Shown here one piece after another: positions 40,529-50,232 of a stretch of 64,000 nucleotides of DNA (positions are counted from its first letter, which is position 1; the number at the start of each line of letters is the position of its first letter). The position numbers and the translations under genes were made by a program. The notes beneath the pieces were generated by a model. That model did not search any database. It had not been told where the DNA came from and worked only from the letters and a program-made list of their open reading frames with translations. Source of the DNA: Dysosmobacter segnis (lineage in GTDB: Bacteria; Bacillota; Clostridia; Oscillospirales; Oscillospiraceae); contig NZ_JACOQI010000003.1 of NCBI RefSeq assembly GCF_014297285.1, positions 62,001 through 126,000 of the forward strand. The letters run 5' to 3'.

Positions 40529-41350
40529 TTACAGGAACACCTCGTTCTTTTTCGGCTCGGTGAAGGTCTGCTCCAGCATGGCTACATGGGATAAAAACGC
40601 CGGATCGTCAAAGTACTTGGCATGTTTCGTGCATTTCCGCACACAGGCTTGACACTTGATGCAGGTACCAGGGACGCTGTACACGTCCTCCGGGTCAATG
40701 GCCCCCATGGGGCACAGCCGGGCGCAGGCGCCGCAGTTGGTACACTTGGCCGGATCGGTCCGGGGCTTGGCCTTCAGGAACTTGGCAGGCTCGCCGTCAG
40801 TGCCCTTGGGGATGTAATACGGGGCATCCGGGTCTCCGGGAACGGTGACAGGTGCGGGATTTTCTGTCAAGTTTTTTACCTTGTCAGCGATTGCAGTCGC
40901 AAATTTTTTGAGTTCCTTTCGGTCATCCCAGTCAGGCCGGTCCTCCGCCAGTTTGTCCGTAAAGGCGTGACGGCCCACAAAAGCGCCCCCGGCCACCGTA
41001 TAGAACCCGTCACCCTCCAAAACCGCACACAGCTCCGCCAAAGCGTTGTCATAGGACCGATTTCCGAAGGTCACAATGGCCGCCGCCAGCGCGCCGTTAC
41101 CATGAAGGCGGGCCTTGAGGTCCGGCAGGATCTTGTTAGGAAGCTTTCCCGCGTAGGTGGGTGTACCCACCACCACCAGATCCGTGTCGGCAAACACATA
41201 GTCCCGTTCCCGCTCCGCAGGCTTGGTGAACGGCAGCCGCTCCCATGGGACGCCCAACTGCTCCGCCAGCGTCTCCGCAAAGGTGGCAACGGTTTTTTCC
41301 GTATTTCCGGTGGCGCTGAAATACAGGGCGCATACACGTTTGATCTCCAT
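40529..41350 (-). CDS. EFR1-type flavodoxin-ferredoxin fusion protein
   Basis: A 273-aa redox protein with an N-terminal flavodoxin-like domain (YFSATGNTEKT phosphate loop, VVVGTPTYAGKLPNK, TFGNRSYDNAL) and a C-terminal pair of 4Fe-4S clusters (CTNCGACARLCPMGAI and CIKCQACVRKCTKHA). It should bind FMN and two clusters and shuttle low-potential electrons in the cytoplasm; the partner is unknown. It stands between its own downstream terminator and the terminator of the clp gene train. Confidence 0.88.
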   Translation of the reverse strand: MEIKRVCALYFSATGNTEKTVATFAETLAEQLGVPWERLPFTKPAERERDYVFADTDLVVVGTPTYAGKLPNKILPDLKARLHGNGALAAAIVTFGNRSYDNALAELCAVLEGDGFYTVAGGAFVGRHAFTDKLAEDRPDWDDRKELKKFATAIADKVKNLTENPAPVTVPGDPDAPYYIPKGTDGEPAKFLKAKPRTDPAKCTNCGACARLCPMGAIDPEDVYSVPGTCIKCQACVRKCTKHAKYFDDPAFLSHVAMLEQTFTEPKKNEVFL

Positions 41351-41368
41351 AGTCTCCTCCTTTTGCCA

Positions 41369-41396
41369 AAACAGGCACCCTTGCGGGTGCCTGTTT
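41369..41396. terminator. Terminator at the end of the long clp gene train
   Basis: AAACAGGCACCC, loop TTGC, GGGTGCCTGTTT. On the minus strand it follows the 70-aa gene and is followed by TTTTGGC. Confidence 0.85.
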
Positions 41397-41401
41397 GAAA
41401 T

Positions 41402-41614
41402 TCACAGGGAAAAATCTTCCTCTTTCAGCTTGGCGGTGTCCAGAGAAGCCGGACGGGGCGGTACCCGCTTCAAGGGATCATAATGAAACCCTCTGCAATG
41501 GTGCTCCACCGGAACGATGCCGTGCTTCACGCACATGACATCCGTTTCGCTGATCTGCTGCCCGCGCTGGCAGTAGGCGCAGCGGGGATCGATATTCTTC
41601 CGAAACAGCTTCAC
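41402..41614 (-). CDS. Small Cys-rich protein downstream of the Clp ATPase
   Basis: A 70-aa protein, not assigned to a named family. It has CAYCQRG, then VMCVKHGIV and HHCRGFHYDPLKRVPPRP: four Cys and several His that could form a zinc site. The pattern of a Cys knuckle followed by a Pro-rich DPLKRVPP tail is one I associate with short proteins in Oscillospiraceae, but no function is known. It begins 17 bp after the Clp ATPase stop with a GGGGAGAGG-type SD and is last in that gene train. Confidence 0.7.
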   Translation of the reverse strand: MKLFRKNIDPRCAYCQRGQQISETDVMCVKHGIVPVEHHCRGFHYDPLKRVPPRPASLDTAKLKEEDFSL

Positions 41615-41631
41615 CGTACCTCTCCCCTTTC

Positions 41632-43944
41632 TTACAGCGCGTCCAGACGGATAGCTTCGTTCTCCGCGGCAGCGTGGATCCGGGATACCGGATGCTCGTA
41701 GCTGTCGATGATCTTGGTGGCCATGGGGTCCTCCAGCTCCTTCTGGATGGTGCGCCGCAGGTTCCGGGCGCCATAGGTCCGGGAGAAGGACTTTTCCACC
41801 AGGAACTCTACCAGGCTGTCATCATAGGTAAAGGTGATGCCCTTGTCGCCCAAGGAGGTGACCAGCTCGCCCAGCATGATCTTGGCGATCTCCTTGAAGT
41901 TCTCCTTGGACAGGCGGTTGAAGGTGATAACGGCGTCCACGCGGTTGATAAACTCCGGCCGCAGGAACTGCTGCAGCGCCTTCATGGCCTTGTCGGCGTC
42001 CTGCTGGGTCTGACTGCGGTCAAAGCCAACGGTGCCGCCGTCCTGATTGCCGCTGCCGGCGTTGGAGGTCATGACGATGATGGTGTTTTCAAAATTGACC
42101 CGGCGGCCATGGGAATCGGTGATCTCACCGTCATCCAGAATTTGCAGCAGCACGTTCAGCACGTCGGGATGGGCCTTTTCAATCTCGTCGAACAAAATGA
42201 CGGCGTAGGGCTTCCGGCGGATCTTCTCCGTCAGCTGGCCCGCCTCGTCATAGCCCACATAGCCCGGCGGGGAGCCGACGATCCGGGAAACGGAGTGCTT
42301 TTCCATAAATTCCGACATATCCAGACGGATCAGCGCGTCCGGGGTGTTGAACAGGTCCACAGCCAGCTGCTTCACCAACTCCGTCTTGCCCACGCCGGTG
42401 GAGCCGACGAAAATAAAGCTGACGGGCTTGTGCTTGGGAGAGATACCCACCCGGTTCCGCCGCACGGCGGCGGACACCGCCGCGATAGCCTCGTCCTGTC
42501 CCACGATGTGGCTCTTGAGCCGCTCCTCCAGCTGGCTGAGCCGCTGGAATTCCTCCTCCCGGATCTTGGAGGCCGGGATCTTGGTCCACAGCTCGATAAC
42601 GTGGGCGATGTTCTCCATGGTCAGCTGGGGATCACCCTTCAAAAGCAGGGTGTTCAGCTCCGTCTGACGCTGGAGGATCTTGCTTTTCAGCGTGGCGATC
42701 TGCTCGTAATCCGGCTCCGCGCCCTCCTGCGCCCCCTGCTCCTCCAGCATGGCCCGTTCTTTTTCAAAGTCGTCGATCTCCCGCTGAAGCTGCATCCGCC
42801 GGGAGATGTCCGGGTCCTTCAGGTTCAGGTCGGAGCAGGCCTCATCGATCAGGTCGATGGCCTTATCCGGCAGAAAACGGTCCGTGATGTACCGCTCGCT
42901 CAGCAGCACCGCCTGACGCAGGATACCGTCAGAGATCTTGACGCCGTGATACGCCTCGTAGTTGGGGGCCAGACCCTTGAGGATCTTGATGGAGTCCTCG
43001 ATGGAAGGCTCGTTCACCGTCACCGGCTGGAACCGGCGCTCCAAGGCGCTGTCCTTCTCGATGGACTTGCGGTATTCATTAAAGGTGGTGGCGCCGATGA
43101 CCTGGATCTCGCCCCGGGAAAGAGCGGGCTTCAGGATGTTGGCAGCGTTCATGCTGCCCTCGGCATCTCCCGCACCCACGATGTTGTGGATCTCGTCGAT
43201 CATCAGGATGATGTTACCCAGCTTTTTGACCTCGTCGATGAGGCCCTTCATCCGCTGCTCAAACTGGCCCCGGAACTGAGTCCCGGCCACCAGCGCCGTC
43301 AGGTCGAGGAGATAGACCTCTTTATCCCGCAGCTTGAAGGGCACATCCCCCGCAACGATCCGCTGGGCAAGGCCCTCCGCGATGGCGGTCTTGCCCACGC
43401 CGGGCTCACCGATGAGACAGGGGTTGTTCTTCTGGCGGCGGTTTAGGATCTGAATGACCCGCTCGATCTCCTCTGCACGGCCGATCACCGGGTCCAGCTT
43501 GCCCTCCTTGGCCTTGCGGTTCAGGGAGATGCAATAGCCCTCCAAAAATTTACGTTTTCCGTTGGGCTTCCCCTCTTTTTTCTCTCGGCGGCTGCCGTCC
43601 TCTGTGGGGACGTCCTCCTTGGGAGCAAGCTCGCCGCCGTTGTTGAACAGGCGGTTCAGAAACGGGAAGGTAGCGGTCTTGCCGGCTTCCTCGTCATCCT
43701 CTCCGCCGGGCAGATCCTCCACATTCTCGATGGAGTCCATCGCCTGCATCATTTCATTATTCAAATTATCCAGGTCTTCATCTGTGATGCCCATGCGCTG
43801 CATCATCTCGTTCACCTGCGGCAGTCCCAGGCTCTTGGCGCACTTCAGGCACAGACCCTCGTTAACGGTCTTGTCCCCCTCCATCCGGGTGATGAACACC
43901 GTGGCAATATTCTTTTTACATCTGGAACAAAGTGTTGGCTGCAT
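41632..43944 (-). CDS. ClpE-like AAA+ unfoldase with N-terminal zinc finger
   Basis: A 770-aa Hsp100 ATPase. The N-terminus holds C6, C9, C32 and C35, a four-Cys zinc finger as in ClpE, followed by an acidic linker rather than a Clp_N double repeat. NBD1 has GEPGVGKT and [12 protein letters not shown]; the middle domain is a short coiled coil; NBD2 has [24 protein letters not shown] and a VGF loop ([10 protein letters not shown]) of the type that docks ClpP. It should unfold substrates for ClpP. No CtsR or CIRCE operator is visible upstream; it is transcribed after cvpA. Confidence 0.9.
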   Translation of the reverse strand: MQPTLCSRCKKNIATVFITRMEGDKTVNEGLCLKCAKSLGLPQVNEMMQRMGITDEDLDNLNNEMMQAMDSIENVEDLPGGEDDEEAGKTATFPFLNRLFNNGGELAPKEDVPTEDGSRREKKEGKPNGKRKFLEGYCISLNRKAKEGKLDPVIGRAEEIERVIQILNRRQKNNPCLIGEPGVGKTAIAEGLAQRIVAGDVPFKLRDKEVYLLDLTALVAGTQFRGQFEQRMKGLIDEVKKLGNIILMIDEIHNIVGAGDAEGSMNAANILKPALSRGEIQVIGATTFNEYRKSIEKDSALERRFQPVTVNEPSIEDSIKILKGLAPNYEAYHGVKISDGILRQAVLLSERYITDRFLPDKAIDLIDEACSDLNLKDPDISRRMQLQREIDDFEKERAMLEEQGAQEGAEPDYEQIATLKSKILQRQTELNTLLLKGDPQLTMENIAHVIELWTKIPASKIREEEFQRLSQLEERLKSHIVGQDEAIAAVSAAVRRNRVGISPKHKPVSFIFVGSTGVGKTELVKQLAVDLFNTPDALIRLDMSEFMEKHSVSRIVGSPPGYVGYDEAGQLTEKIRRKPYAVILFDEIEKAHPDVLNVLLQILDDGEITDSHGRRVNFENTIIVMTSNAGSGNQDGGTVGFDRSQTQQDADKAMKALQQFLRPEFINRVDAVITFNRLSKENFKEIAKIMLGELVTSLGDKGITFTYDDSLVEFLVEKSFSRTYGARNLRRTIQKELEDPMATKIIDSYEHPVSRIHAAAENEAIRLDAL

Positions 43945-43989
43945 AGTTACCTCCGTACCCCACGGAGCGCGCGGCGCTCCATAGGGAAA

Positions 43990-44679
43990 TTATGATAGGG
44001 ATGACAGCAGGCCCATTGGTCCGACCGTCATGAAAAAGTGAAGCAGATAGGTGTTCTCCGCGGGAAGGGCGATGCCAAGGCGGGGGGCCAGCCAGATCAG
44101 CAGCCACACCACCATCATGCCCTCTAACAAGCCCAGCAAAGCGCCGCCCAGCGTGTTGACCCCGGAGAGCACCGGCAGGCGCAGGACCAGGTTGATGGCC
44201 AGCGCCGCCAGCCGCAGCAGGATCACCAGCGCCACAAAGATCAGAATGTACAAAATGGCATAGGCAAAGGTCTCTACCAGCTCCCGGGCCACAGCCGCCG
44301 CAATGGCCTTGGCTGTGGCGGCAACGCTGTCCTCCGCGCGGCGCTCCAGCGTCCCCCGCAGCGGATCTAAGAGTCCCGTCCGGTCCAAAAGGCCCTTCAG
44401 ACTGTCCGGCAGCAGTTCTTCCAGCGTTTGACCGCTCTCCTGCCCCTTCTTTTCCAAGGTCTTTTCCACCGTTCCGGCGATCCGCTCCTCGATTTTTGGC
44501 GTCACCCAATCGGAGACCGGCTGGGTCAGGGCCTTCGCCCCCAGATTCGCGCCGATCATGGCCACGATCAGAACAAGGATGCCAGATAGGGACAGGAACA
44601 GCCCCCGCCAGCAGCCACGCAAAGCTGCGGCGATCAAAAGTGCCGCGATCAGAACGTCTAATATTATAGCAGGTGTCAT
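43990..44679 (-). CDS. CvpA family membrane protein
   Basis: A 229-aa integral membrane protein: two N-terminal helices (IILDVLIAALLIAAALRGC, LFLSLSGILVLIVAMIGA), a long hydrophilic insert at about residues 50-130, then at least two more helices with GVNTLGGALLGLLEGMMVVW, the CvpA signature. CvpA was first linked to colicin V production in E. coli and later to envelope stress and bile tolerance; the role here is unknown. It lies 60 bp after DUF5711 and 45 bp before the Clp gene. A small GC hairpin (43965-43981) sits in the latter gap. Confidence 0.87.
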   Translation of the reverse strand: MTPAIILDVLIAALLIAAALRGCWRGLFLSLSGILVLIVAMIGANLGAKALTQPVSDWVTPKIEERIAGTVEKTLEKKGQESGQTLEELLPDSLKGLLDRTGLLDPLRGTLERRAEDSVAATAKAIAAAVARELVETFAYAILYILIFVALVILLRLAALAINLVLRLPVLSGVNTLGGALLGLLEGMMVVWLLIWLAPRLGIALPAENTYLLHFFMTVGPMGLLSSLS

Positions 44680-44739
44680 GGGACTTGCCTACCTTTCACC
44701 GTGAAAACAATTTGTAAACATCGCTGTAAATCCTGCCTT

Positions 44740-45927
44740 TTATGGCAGAAACAGCTCTGCGGAATCCGCACCGATCATCAGAACGGAGCCATCCGCCCGG
44801 GTCAGCACCTCGCGGGTGTGCTCCGGGCCGTGGAGGGTGGCATAGGCCTGTAACTGACGGTTGTAGACCACCAGACGGTCCGCGTACAGCACGGAGAGAT
44901 ACCGCCCGCAGGCGGAAACGTCCCGGACTTCCTCCGCAACATCCAAACTGGCGATCTCCTCGCCATCGTCATCCACCGTCACCAGCCGTCCCACACTGCC
45001 GGACTGATACCGGTTCAGTTGCAGCACCGTGTAGTCCTCGCCTCCGAGGTCATATTCCCGGAGGTACTCACCATTGTAGGAATAGGTGCCCAGAAGCTTT
45101 CCGGCGGTATTTCCCACCGCCAGACAGGTATCGGTGACGGTGAGGATCCGATCCCCCCGGCCTGTCATGGCCGTCACCAGCCCGTCCGGCACGGCGTAGT
45201 CCGCCACGGGGTCCTCCTGCGTCAGATCGTAGATCACCAGATCGCTGATAAACACGCTGTCCGCCTGCCCCATGGTCACGGCGGCCAAATAGCCGCCGTC
45301 CTCCGTCACGCAGGCATCCGCCACAAAGCGGCGGTGGGCGTTGAAAGCAAACAGCACCTGCATATCGGCACCGTACACGTCCACATGGCCCTTGGTGCCG
45401 CTGATCTGGGTGGTTACGGCCAGCATCCCGGAGCCGTTGAGGTTGGCGGAGACCAGCGGCCCGTCGGCGGTCAGCTCCAACCGGGGGCCTTCCTCGTCCA
45501 GCACATAGAGGGCCGTGCCGCCGATGTCATAGGCTACGGCCAGACCGCCCCCCTGTCCAAGCGACGGAGCGTTCATCTTCACGTTGGCGCTCCACACCTC
45601 GCTGCCGTCCGGTCCCAGCAGCCGCAGGGACGTATCCGACAGGATGACCAGTGAGCCGGTCCCCACCCGGGCGAAGCGGTTGGTATTGTCTGTATCGTAG
45701 CGGTAGACGGTCTTTTCCCCGCCCACCGCCTCCGTACCGTAGGCAAAATACCGGCGGAGAGCGTCGAACCCGGTGCCGTCCCGCCACGCCGCCACAAGCA
45801 CGAGGCCCAGCACCGCGATGAGCACCAGCAGGAAAATCAGGAACTTCCGCAGCATACGCCGCTTTTTCGGCGGTTCCTTGGCTCCGTCATCGTCATTCCA
45901 AATGTCTTTTGTCGTATTTTCAGCCAT
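44740..45927 (-). CDS. DUF5711 membrane-anchored beta-propeller-like protein
   Basis: A 395-aa protein with a short charged cytoplasmic N-terminus (PPKKRRMLRK), one membrane helix (FLIFLLVLIAVLGLVLVAAW) and a long extracellular region of repeating beta strands (for example GSLVILSDTSLRLLGPDG and VKMNAPSLGQGGGLAVAYDI), consistent with a WD/PQQ-like propeller as in DUF5711. The function is unknown. The start at 45927 (MAENTTKD) overlaps the truA stop by 8 bp; an ATG six codons earlier is possible. Confidence 0.8.
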   Translation of the reverse strand: MAENTTKDIWNDDDGAKEPPKKRRMLRKFLIFLLVLIAVLGLVLVAAWRDGTGFDALRRYFAYGTEAVGGEKTVYRYDTDNTNRFARVGTGSLVILSDTSLRLLGPDGSEVWSANVKMNAPSLGQGGGLAVAYDIGGTALYVLDEEGPRLELTADGPLVSANLNGSGMLAVTTQISGTKGHVDVYGADMQVLFAFNAHRRFVADACVTEDGGYLAAVTMGQADSVFISDLVIYDLTQEDPVADYAVPDGLVTAMTGRGDRILTVTDTCLAVGNTAGKLLGTYSYNGEYLREYDLGGEDYTVLQLNRYQSGSVGRLVTVDDDGEEIASLDVAEEVRDVSACGRYLSVLYADRLVVYNRQLQAYATLHGPEHTREVLTRADGSVLMIGADSAELFLP

Positions 45928-46675
45928 TGAGCCGTTCATCCTCATACCAAAGTCTTGTCAGGTACAGTCCCCCCGGCGGCACCGTGGGTCCCGCCAGCGT
46001 CCGGTCCCGGCTTTCCAGAATGGCCGGAATATCCTCCGGCAGGAACTTCCCTTCGGCGGCGTAGAGCACCGTGCCGGTGATGGCCCGCACCATGTTATAG
46101 AGGAAGCCGTCGGCGCAGACCTTCAGTTCCAGCAGTTCCCCGCTGCGGGTCACGTCGCACCAGTAGATTGTGCGGACAGTGGTCTTTGTCTCCGTGCCCA
46201 CGCTGCGGACCGCCGCGAAATCGTGGGTGCCCACAAACTGATGGGCCGCCCGGTTCAGAAATTCCTCGTCCAGACGCTTGGGGTAGAAATATGCCCGGTT
46301 GACATAAAACGGATTCTTCACCCGGGAATTGTAAATGCGGTAAGTATACTCCTTTTTCAGACAGGAACCGATGGCGTTGAAATCCTCCGCCACCTCCAGC
46401 GCCTCGCTGACGGCAATGTCCTCCGGCGTGTGGGTGTTGATGGCAAAGGGCAGCCGCTCCAGGGGGATGCGGCTCTCCGTGCGGAAATTGGCGATGTACC
46501 GCTCCGCGTGAACGCCGGCGTCCGTGCGGCCGCAGCCGGTGAGGTGCACCGGCGTGCCGGTGATCTTCTCCAACGCCTTTTGCAGCGTCTCGCAGACGGT
46601 GACGGCGTTTTTCTGCACCTGCCAGCCGTGGTAGGCCGTTCCATTATACATCAGTTTCAGTGCGATATTACGCAT
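45920..46675 (-). CDS. truA: tRNA pseudouridine(38-40) synthase TruA
   Basis: TruA modifies the anticodon stem of many tRNAs. The 251-aa protein has YNGTAYHGWQVQ at the N-terminus, the catalytic GCGRTDAGVHA with its Asp, FNAIGSCLKKEYTYRI and FLYNMVRAITGTVL. The start at 46675 (MRNIALKLM) has AAAGGAG 5-6 nt upstream; open frame further upstream is the shadow of the preceding gene. In many Firmicutes truA follows the ecfA-ecfT genes; here one extra gene intervenes. Confidence 0.96.
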   Translation of the reverse strand: MRNIALKLMYNGTAYHGWQVQKNAVTVCETLQKALEKITGTPVHLTGCGRTDAGVHAERYIANFRTESRIPLERLPFAINTHTPEDIAVSEALEVAEDFNAIGSCLKKEYTYRIYNSRVKNPFYVNRAYFYPKRLDEEFLNRAAHQFVGTHDFAAVRSVGTETKTTVRTIYWCDVTRSGELLELKVCADGFLYNMVRAITGTVLYAAEGKFLPEDIPAILESRDRTLAGPTVPPGGLYLTRLWYEDERLNG

Positions 46676-46703
46676 ATTGGCTCCTTTAACGGCATCAGCC
46701 GTG

Positions 46704-47606
46704 TTATTTTTCCCAGGAAACGCGCACGTTGTGATCTGTGACCGGCCAGACCTCTTCCGCCATCGTCCCATCCTGATCGATCTCATAGGTGCAGGCGGTG
46801 AAATCGTAGGAAAGTCCAAAGCTGTCCCGGCAGAGCAGGTGCAGTTCAATCGTGTCCTTCGGCTGACAGGAGACCGCGATGCCGCCATTCTCCGAAGCCG
46901 GGGTATAGTAGACCACATCGGGATCGCTGCTGACGGTAGACTCCGAAATCTTTACCGGAAGGGTCTGGACGGTCTCTCCGTTTTTCAGCACCTGAAAAAC
47001 AGGGGCGATCACTTCCGTACCGTACTGCTTTCTGACGCCCAGATCGTATTGAAGCTGCAAGCTTCCTCCCCGATAAGTGGGATCGCCATAACCGCTGCCG
47101 TCATTCGTCAGGGGCAGCAGCATGGCAAGGTCACTGTAACTGGTGACCTCCTCCCGGCTGGTCTGACCGCCGGCGGTGATATTCGCCGCGAAGGACACTT
47201 CGCCGGTATCCTCCACCGGCAGGCTCACCGGTGTGGTGAACACGCCGCCACTCCCGGACATAGGCTGCTCCGTTATCCGGCCACTCTGGGTCACCAGCAG
47301 CGTCACCTCCGTGTCCGCCGTCCAGCGGCGGAGGGTGATGCTCATGTCGGCTTGCAGCGTATGGCTTTCCGGGTCCAGGCCGGTGGGTTCAAAGGAAAAA
47401 TCCGACAGATCCTCCGTCTGCTCCCGCTGCCTGACAGACAGATCCGTAATCTGATCCTGCACATCCATCAGCCAACAGGCAACGCTGTCCAGCTGGTTTT
47501 TCAGGTTGTTCTGCGTATCCGCCAGCTCCGTCCGGGTCATAAGCAGAGCAATCAGCAGCACTACATTCAGTGCCAGAGAGAGGATCTGAAACCAGTTTTT
47601 CTTCAT
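46704..47606 (-). CDS. Membrane-anchored protein of unknown function
   Basis: A 300-aa protein with an uncleaved N-terminal anchor (NWFQILSLALNVVLLIALLM), a short heptad-like region (residues about 30-60), then a beta-rich extracytoplasmic region of Ig-like character (SITLRRWTADTEVTLLVTQS, then a second repeat-like block near LQYDLGVRKQYG). I do not recognise a named family. It lies between ecfT and truA in the same direction with a good SD (AAAGGAG), so expression should follow that operon. Confidence 0.72.
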   Translation of the reverse strand: MKKNWFQILSLALNVVLLIALLMTRTELADTQNNLKNQLDSVACWLMDVQDQITDLSVRQREQTEDLSDFSFEPTGLDPESHTLQADMSITLRRWTADTEVTLLVTQSGRITEQPMSGSGGVFTTPVSLPVEDTGEVSFAANITAGGQTSREEVTSYSDLAMLLPLTNDGSGYGDPTYRGGSLQLQYDLGVRKQYGTEVIAPVFQVLKNGETVQTLPVKISESTVSSDPDVVYYTPASENGGIAVSCQPKDTIELHLLCRDSFGLSYDFTACTYEIDQDGTMAEEVWPVTDHNVRVSWEK

Positions 47607-47673
47607 AAGACCGCTCCTTTCACGCAAAGTATTTTTCCTTTACAGCATTTGTGTTTACAGAGTTTTTCTGTTT

Positions 47674-48480
47674 TTAGGCGCCCAGCCTCCGCAGGACGAC
47701 CACCAGCGCCAGAATGACCGCGCCGCCCGCCAGCGCGACGTAGTCCCGCCGCTGGTATTTCAGAACGTGGAGCTTGGTGCGGCCCTCGCCGCCGTGGTAG
47801 CAGCGGCACTCCATCGCCGTTGCCAGTTCGTCCGCCCGGCGGAAGGCGCTGATAAACAGAGGCACCAAAATGGGCACCAGCGCCTTGGCCTTCTGGAAGA
47901 TGTTCCCGCTGTCGAAATCCGCGCCACGGGCCTTCTGCGCGGACATGATCTTGTCCGTTTCCTCGATCAGCGTGGGGATGAACCGCAGGGCAATGGCCAT
48001 CATCATGGCCAGCTCGTGAACGGGGACATGGATCTTTTTCAGGGGGTTCAGCAGGGATTCCAGTCCGTCCGTCAGGCGGATGGGGCTGGTGGTGTAGGTC
48101 ATCAGGAACGTCCCCATCACCAGCAGCATGATGCGGATGACCATGAACAGCGCGTTTTCAATGCCCTTCACGGAGACCCGGAGGATGCCCCACTCCCAGA
48201 GGTAGTGGGTGTCCGGGGTGAAGAACATATTGAGGATGCCGGTGAACGCGATGATGAACACCAGCGGCTTCAGGCCACGCACCAGCGCCCGCAGGCCCAC
48301 ATGGGACACCTTCACGCACGCGGCCAGCGTTACCGCCATAACGGCGTAGCCCATCCAGCCCTTGGCGCTGAACAGCGCGATGATGTACAGCGTCACCAAC
48401 AAGATTTTCGTCCGGGGGTCCAGCCGATGGGCGATGGAATTTCCCGGGAAATACTGGCCTAAGGTAATGTCCTTCAGCAT
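47674..48480 (-). CDS. ecfT: ECF transporter transmembrane protein EcfT
   Basis: EcfT is the scaffold that couples the two ATPases to interchangeable vitamin-binding S components. The 268-aa protein has about five membrane helices and both coupling-helix signatures: AQKARGADFDSG and MECRCYHGGEGRTKL (AxxRG and the related RCY variant). It starts 7 bp inside the end of ecfA2. No S component is encoded in the window, so this is a group II (shared) module. Confidence 0.95.
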   Translation of the reverse strand: MLKDITLGQYFPGNSIAHRLDPRTKILLVTLYIIALFSAKGWMGYAVMAVTLAACVKVSHVGLRALVRGLKPLVFIIAFTGILNMFFTPDTHYLWEWGILRVSVKGIENALFMVIRIMLLVMGTFLMTYTTSPIRLTDGLESLLNPLKKIHVPVHELAMMMAIALRFIPTLIEETDKIMSAQKARGADFDSGNIFQKAKALVPILVPLFISAFRRADELATAMECRCYHGGEGRTKLHVLKYQRRDYVALAGGAVILALVVVLRRLGA

Positions 48481-49340
48481 CCCGCTCCCCCCTTCCGCAG
48501 GGCAAGGAGCTGACGCTCCAGCGCCTCCACCGTATAAACAGCCGGGTCGATGTCCACGCCCCGACGCTTCAATTCCATAGCGATCCGGGTGATCTGCGGC
48601 ACGTCCAGACCGGCGGAGAGCAGTTCCTCGCCCCGGGCGAACACCTCCGCGGGTGTTCCCTGCATCAGCACATGGGCGTTTTTCAGCACCAGAATGCGAT
48701 CCACGTTCCGGGCGATCTCGTCCATGCTGTGGCTCACCAAAATAATGGTTTTTCCTTTGTTGCGGTGGTAGTCCCGGATGTTGGCCATGAGGTTTTCCCG
48801 GCCCGCCGGGTCAAGGCCCGCCGTGGGCTCGTCCAGCACCAGCACCTCCGGCTCCATGGCCAGTACGCCCGCCAGCGCCACCCGGCGCTTTTGTCCGCCG
48901 GACAGCTCAAAGGGGGATTTTTCCAGCTGATCGTCCCGGATACCCACTAACTTGGCGGCCTCCCGGACGGCGTGATCCAACTCGTCCCCGGTTTTTCCCT
49001 GATTAGCGGGGCCGAAGGCGATGTCCTTATACACCGTTTCCTCAAACAGCTGATATTCCGGGTACTGGAACACCAGACCCACCTTGAAGCGAACCTCCCG
49101 GATCTTTTTCGGCTCCGCCCAGATATTCTTCCCCCGCAGCAGGATCTCTCCTGCCGTTGGCTGGAGCAGACCGTTCAGATGCTGGATCAGGGTGGATTTG
49201 CCGGAGCCGGTATGACCGATGATCCCTAAGAATTCTCCCTCGTTCACATCAAAGCTCATGTGCTCCACGGCACTGCGCTGGAACGGCGTTCCGGCGCCAT
49301 AGGTATGTGTCAGGTCTTTTACCTGTAGAATCGGTTCCAA
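48474..49340 (-). CDS. ecfA2: ECF transporter ATPase EcfA2
   Basis: A 288-aa ATP-binding subunit with Walker A GHTGSGKST, Q-loop LVFQYPEYQLFEETV, signature LSGGQKRRVALAG and Walker B VLVLDEPTAGLDPAG. The start region VKDLTHTYGAGTPFQRSAVE fits the EcfA2 (EcfA') type. It pairs with EcfA1, whose gene ends 15 bp upstream, and overlaps ecfT at its 3' end. Confidence 0.95.
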   Translation of the reverse strand: MEPILQVKDLTHTYGAGTPFQRSAVEHMSFDVNEGEFLGIIGHTGSGKSTLIQHLNGLLQPTAGEILLRGKNIWAEPKKIREVRFKVGLVFQYPEYQLFEETVYKDIAFGPANQGKTGDELDHAVREAAKLVGIRDDQLEKSPFELSGGQKRRVALAGVLAMEPEVLVLDEPTAGLDPAGRENLMANIRDYHRNKGKTIILVSHSMDEIARNVDRILVLKNAHVLMQGTPAEVFARGEELLSAGLDVPQITRIAMELKRRGVDIDPAVYTVEALERQLLALRKGGAGC

Positions 49341-49355
49341 TCCTTCTGTCCTCCG

Positions 49356-50204
49356 TCAATTCTTCGCCAGAGCCGCGGTAATGGCAGCCGCACATTCGTC
49401 CACCGTTAAAGCGTCCAGGGGTACGTCCAGCCCGTCCTTCCGCAGACGGTCCAGCAGGTCCACCGTGTCCGGCACCGTCAGGCCCATGGTCCGCAGCGGC
49501 TCCACCTGGGTAAAAACCTCCTTGGGGGTGCCGTCCAGCGCGATGCGGCCGTCATCCATGACGATAACCCGGTCCGCCTCCTCCGCCTCGTTCATGTGGT
49601 GGGTGATGAGCACCACGGTGATGTCCTTCTCCCGGTTCAGCTTATGAACGGCGGAAAGCACCTCCTGCCGCCCGATGGGGTCCAGCATGGCGGTGGCCTC
49701 GTCCAGTACGATGCACTCCGGCTCCATGGCGATGACGCCGGCGATGGCGACCCGCTGCTTCTGGCCGCCGGACAGCAGATGGGGCGCATGGGTCATAAAG
49801 GCGGTCATATCCACGGCGGCCAGGGCGTCATCCACCCGGCGGCGGATCTCCTCTGAGGCCACGCCTAAATTCTCCGGGGCAAAGGCCACATCCTCCTCCA
49901 CCACGTTGGCGACGATCTGGTTGTCCGGATTCTGGAACACCATGCCCACCCGGCGGCGGATCTCCAGCAGACACGCCTCGTCCTGCGTATCCATGCCCTC
50001 CACATACACCTTGCCGCCGCAGGGCAGCAAAATGGCGTTCAGGCTTTTGGCAAAGGTGGATTTGCCGGAGCCGTTATGCCCCAGCACCACCACAAAGCTG
50101 CCCTTTTCAATGGCCGTGTCCACGCCCCGCAGGGCCAGGACCGGCTTCTCCCCTTCCTCCGCCGGATAGGCGAATTCCAGAGCCTTTGTTTCGATCATAT
50201 CCAT
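49356..50204 (-). CDS. ecfA1: ECF transporter ATPase EcfA1
   Basis: A 282-aa ATP-binding subunit with Walker A GHNGSGKST, Q-loop MVFQNPDNQIVANVV, signature [17 protein letters not shown] and Walker B CIVLDEATAMLDPIG (Ala in DEAT is typical of EcfA1). The ATG at 50204 has GAGGG 8 nt upstream; a second ATG two codons later is possible. It begins 28 bp after the yitT-like gene. Confidence 0.95.
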   Translation of the reverse strand: MDMIETKALEFAYPAEEGEKPVLALRGVDTAIEKGSFVVVLGHNGSGKSTFAKSLNAILLPCGGKVYVEGMDTQDEACLLEIRRRVGMVFQNPDNQIVANVVEEDVAFAPENLGVASEEIRRRVDDALAAVDMTAFMTHAPHLLSGGQKQRVAIAGVIAMEPECIVLDEATAMLDPIGRQEVLSAVHKLNREKDITVVLITHHMNEAEEADRVIVMDDGRIALDGTPKEVFTQVEPLRTMGLTVPDTVDLLDRLRKDGLDVPLDALTVDECAAAITAALAKN

Positions 50205-50232
50205 GGATCGGTTCCCTCATTTAACTTGATAT

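Noticed and set aside
41674..43446. 590-codon plus-strand frame opposite the Clp ATPase
   Set aside because: Antisense shadow of a well-defined AAA+ gene; the product resembles no protein.
43945..43989. CtsR or CIRCE heat-shock operator before the Clp gene
   Set aside because: The 45-bp gap has only a small GC hairpin; neither the GGTCAAA-type repeat nor a TTAGCACTC inverted repeat is present.
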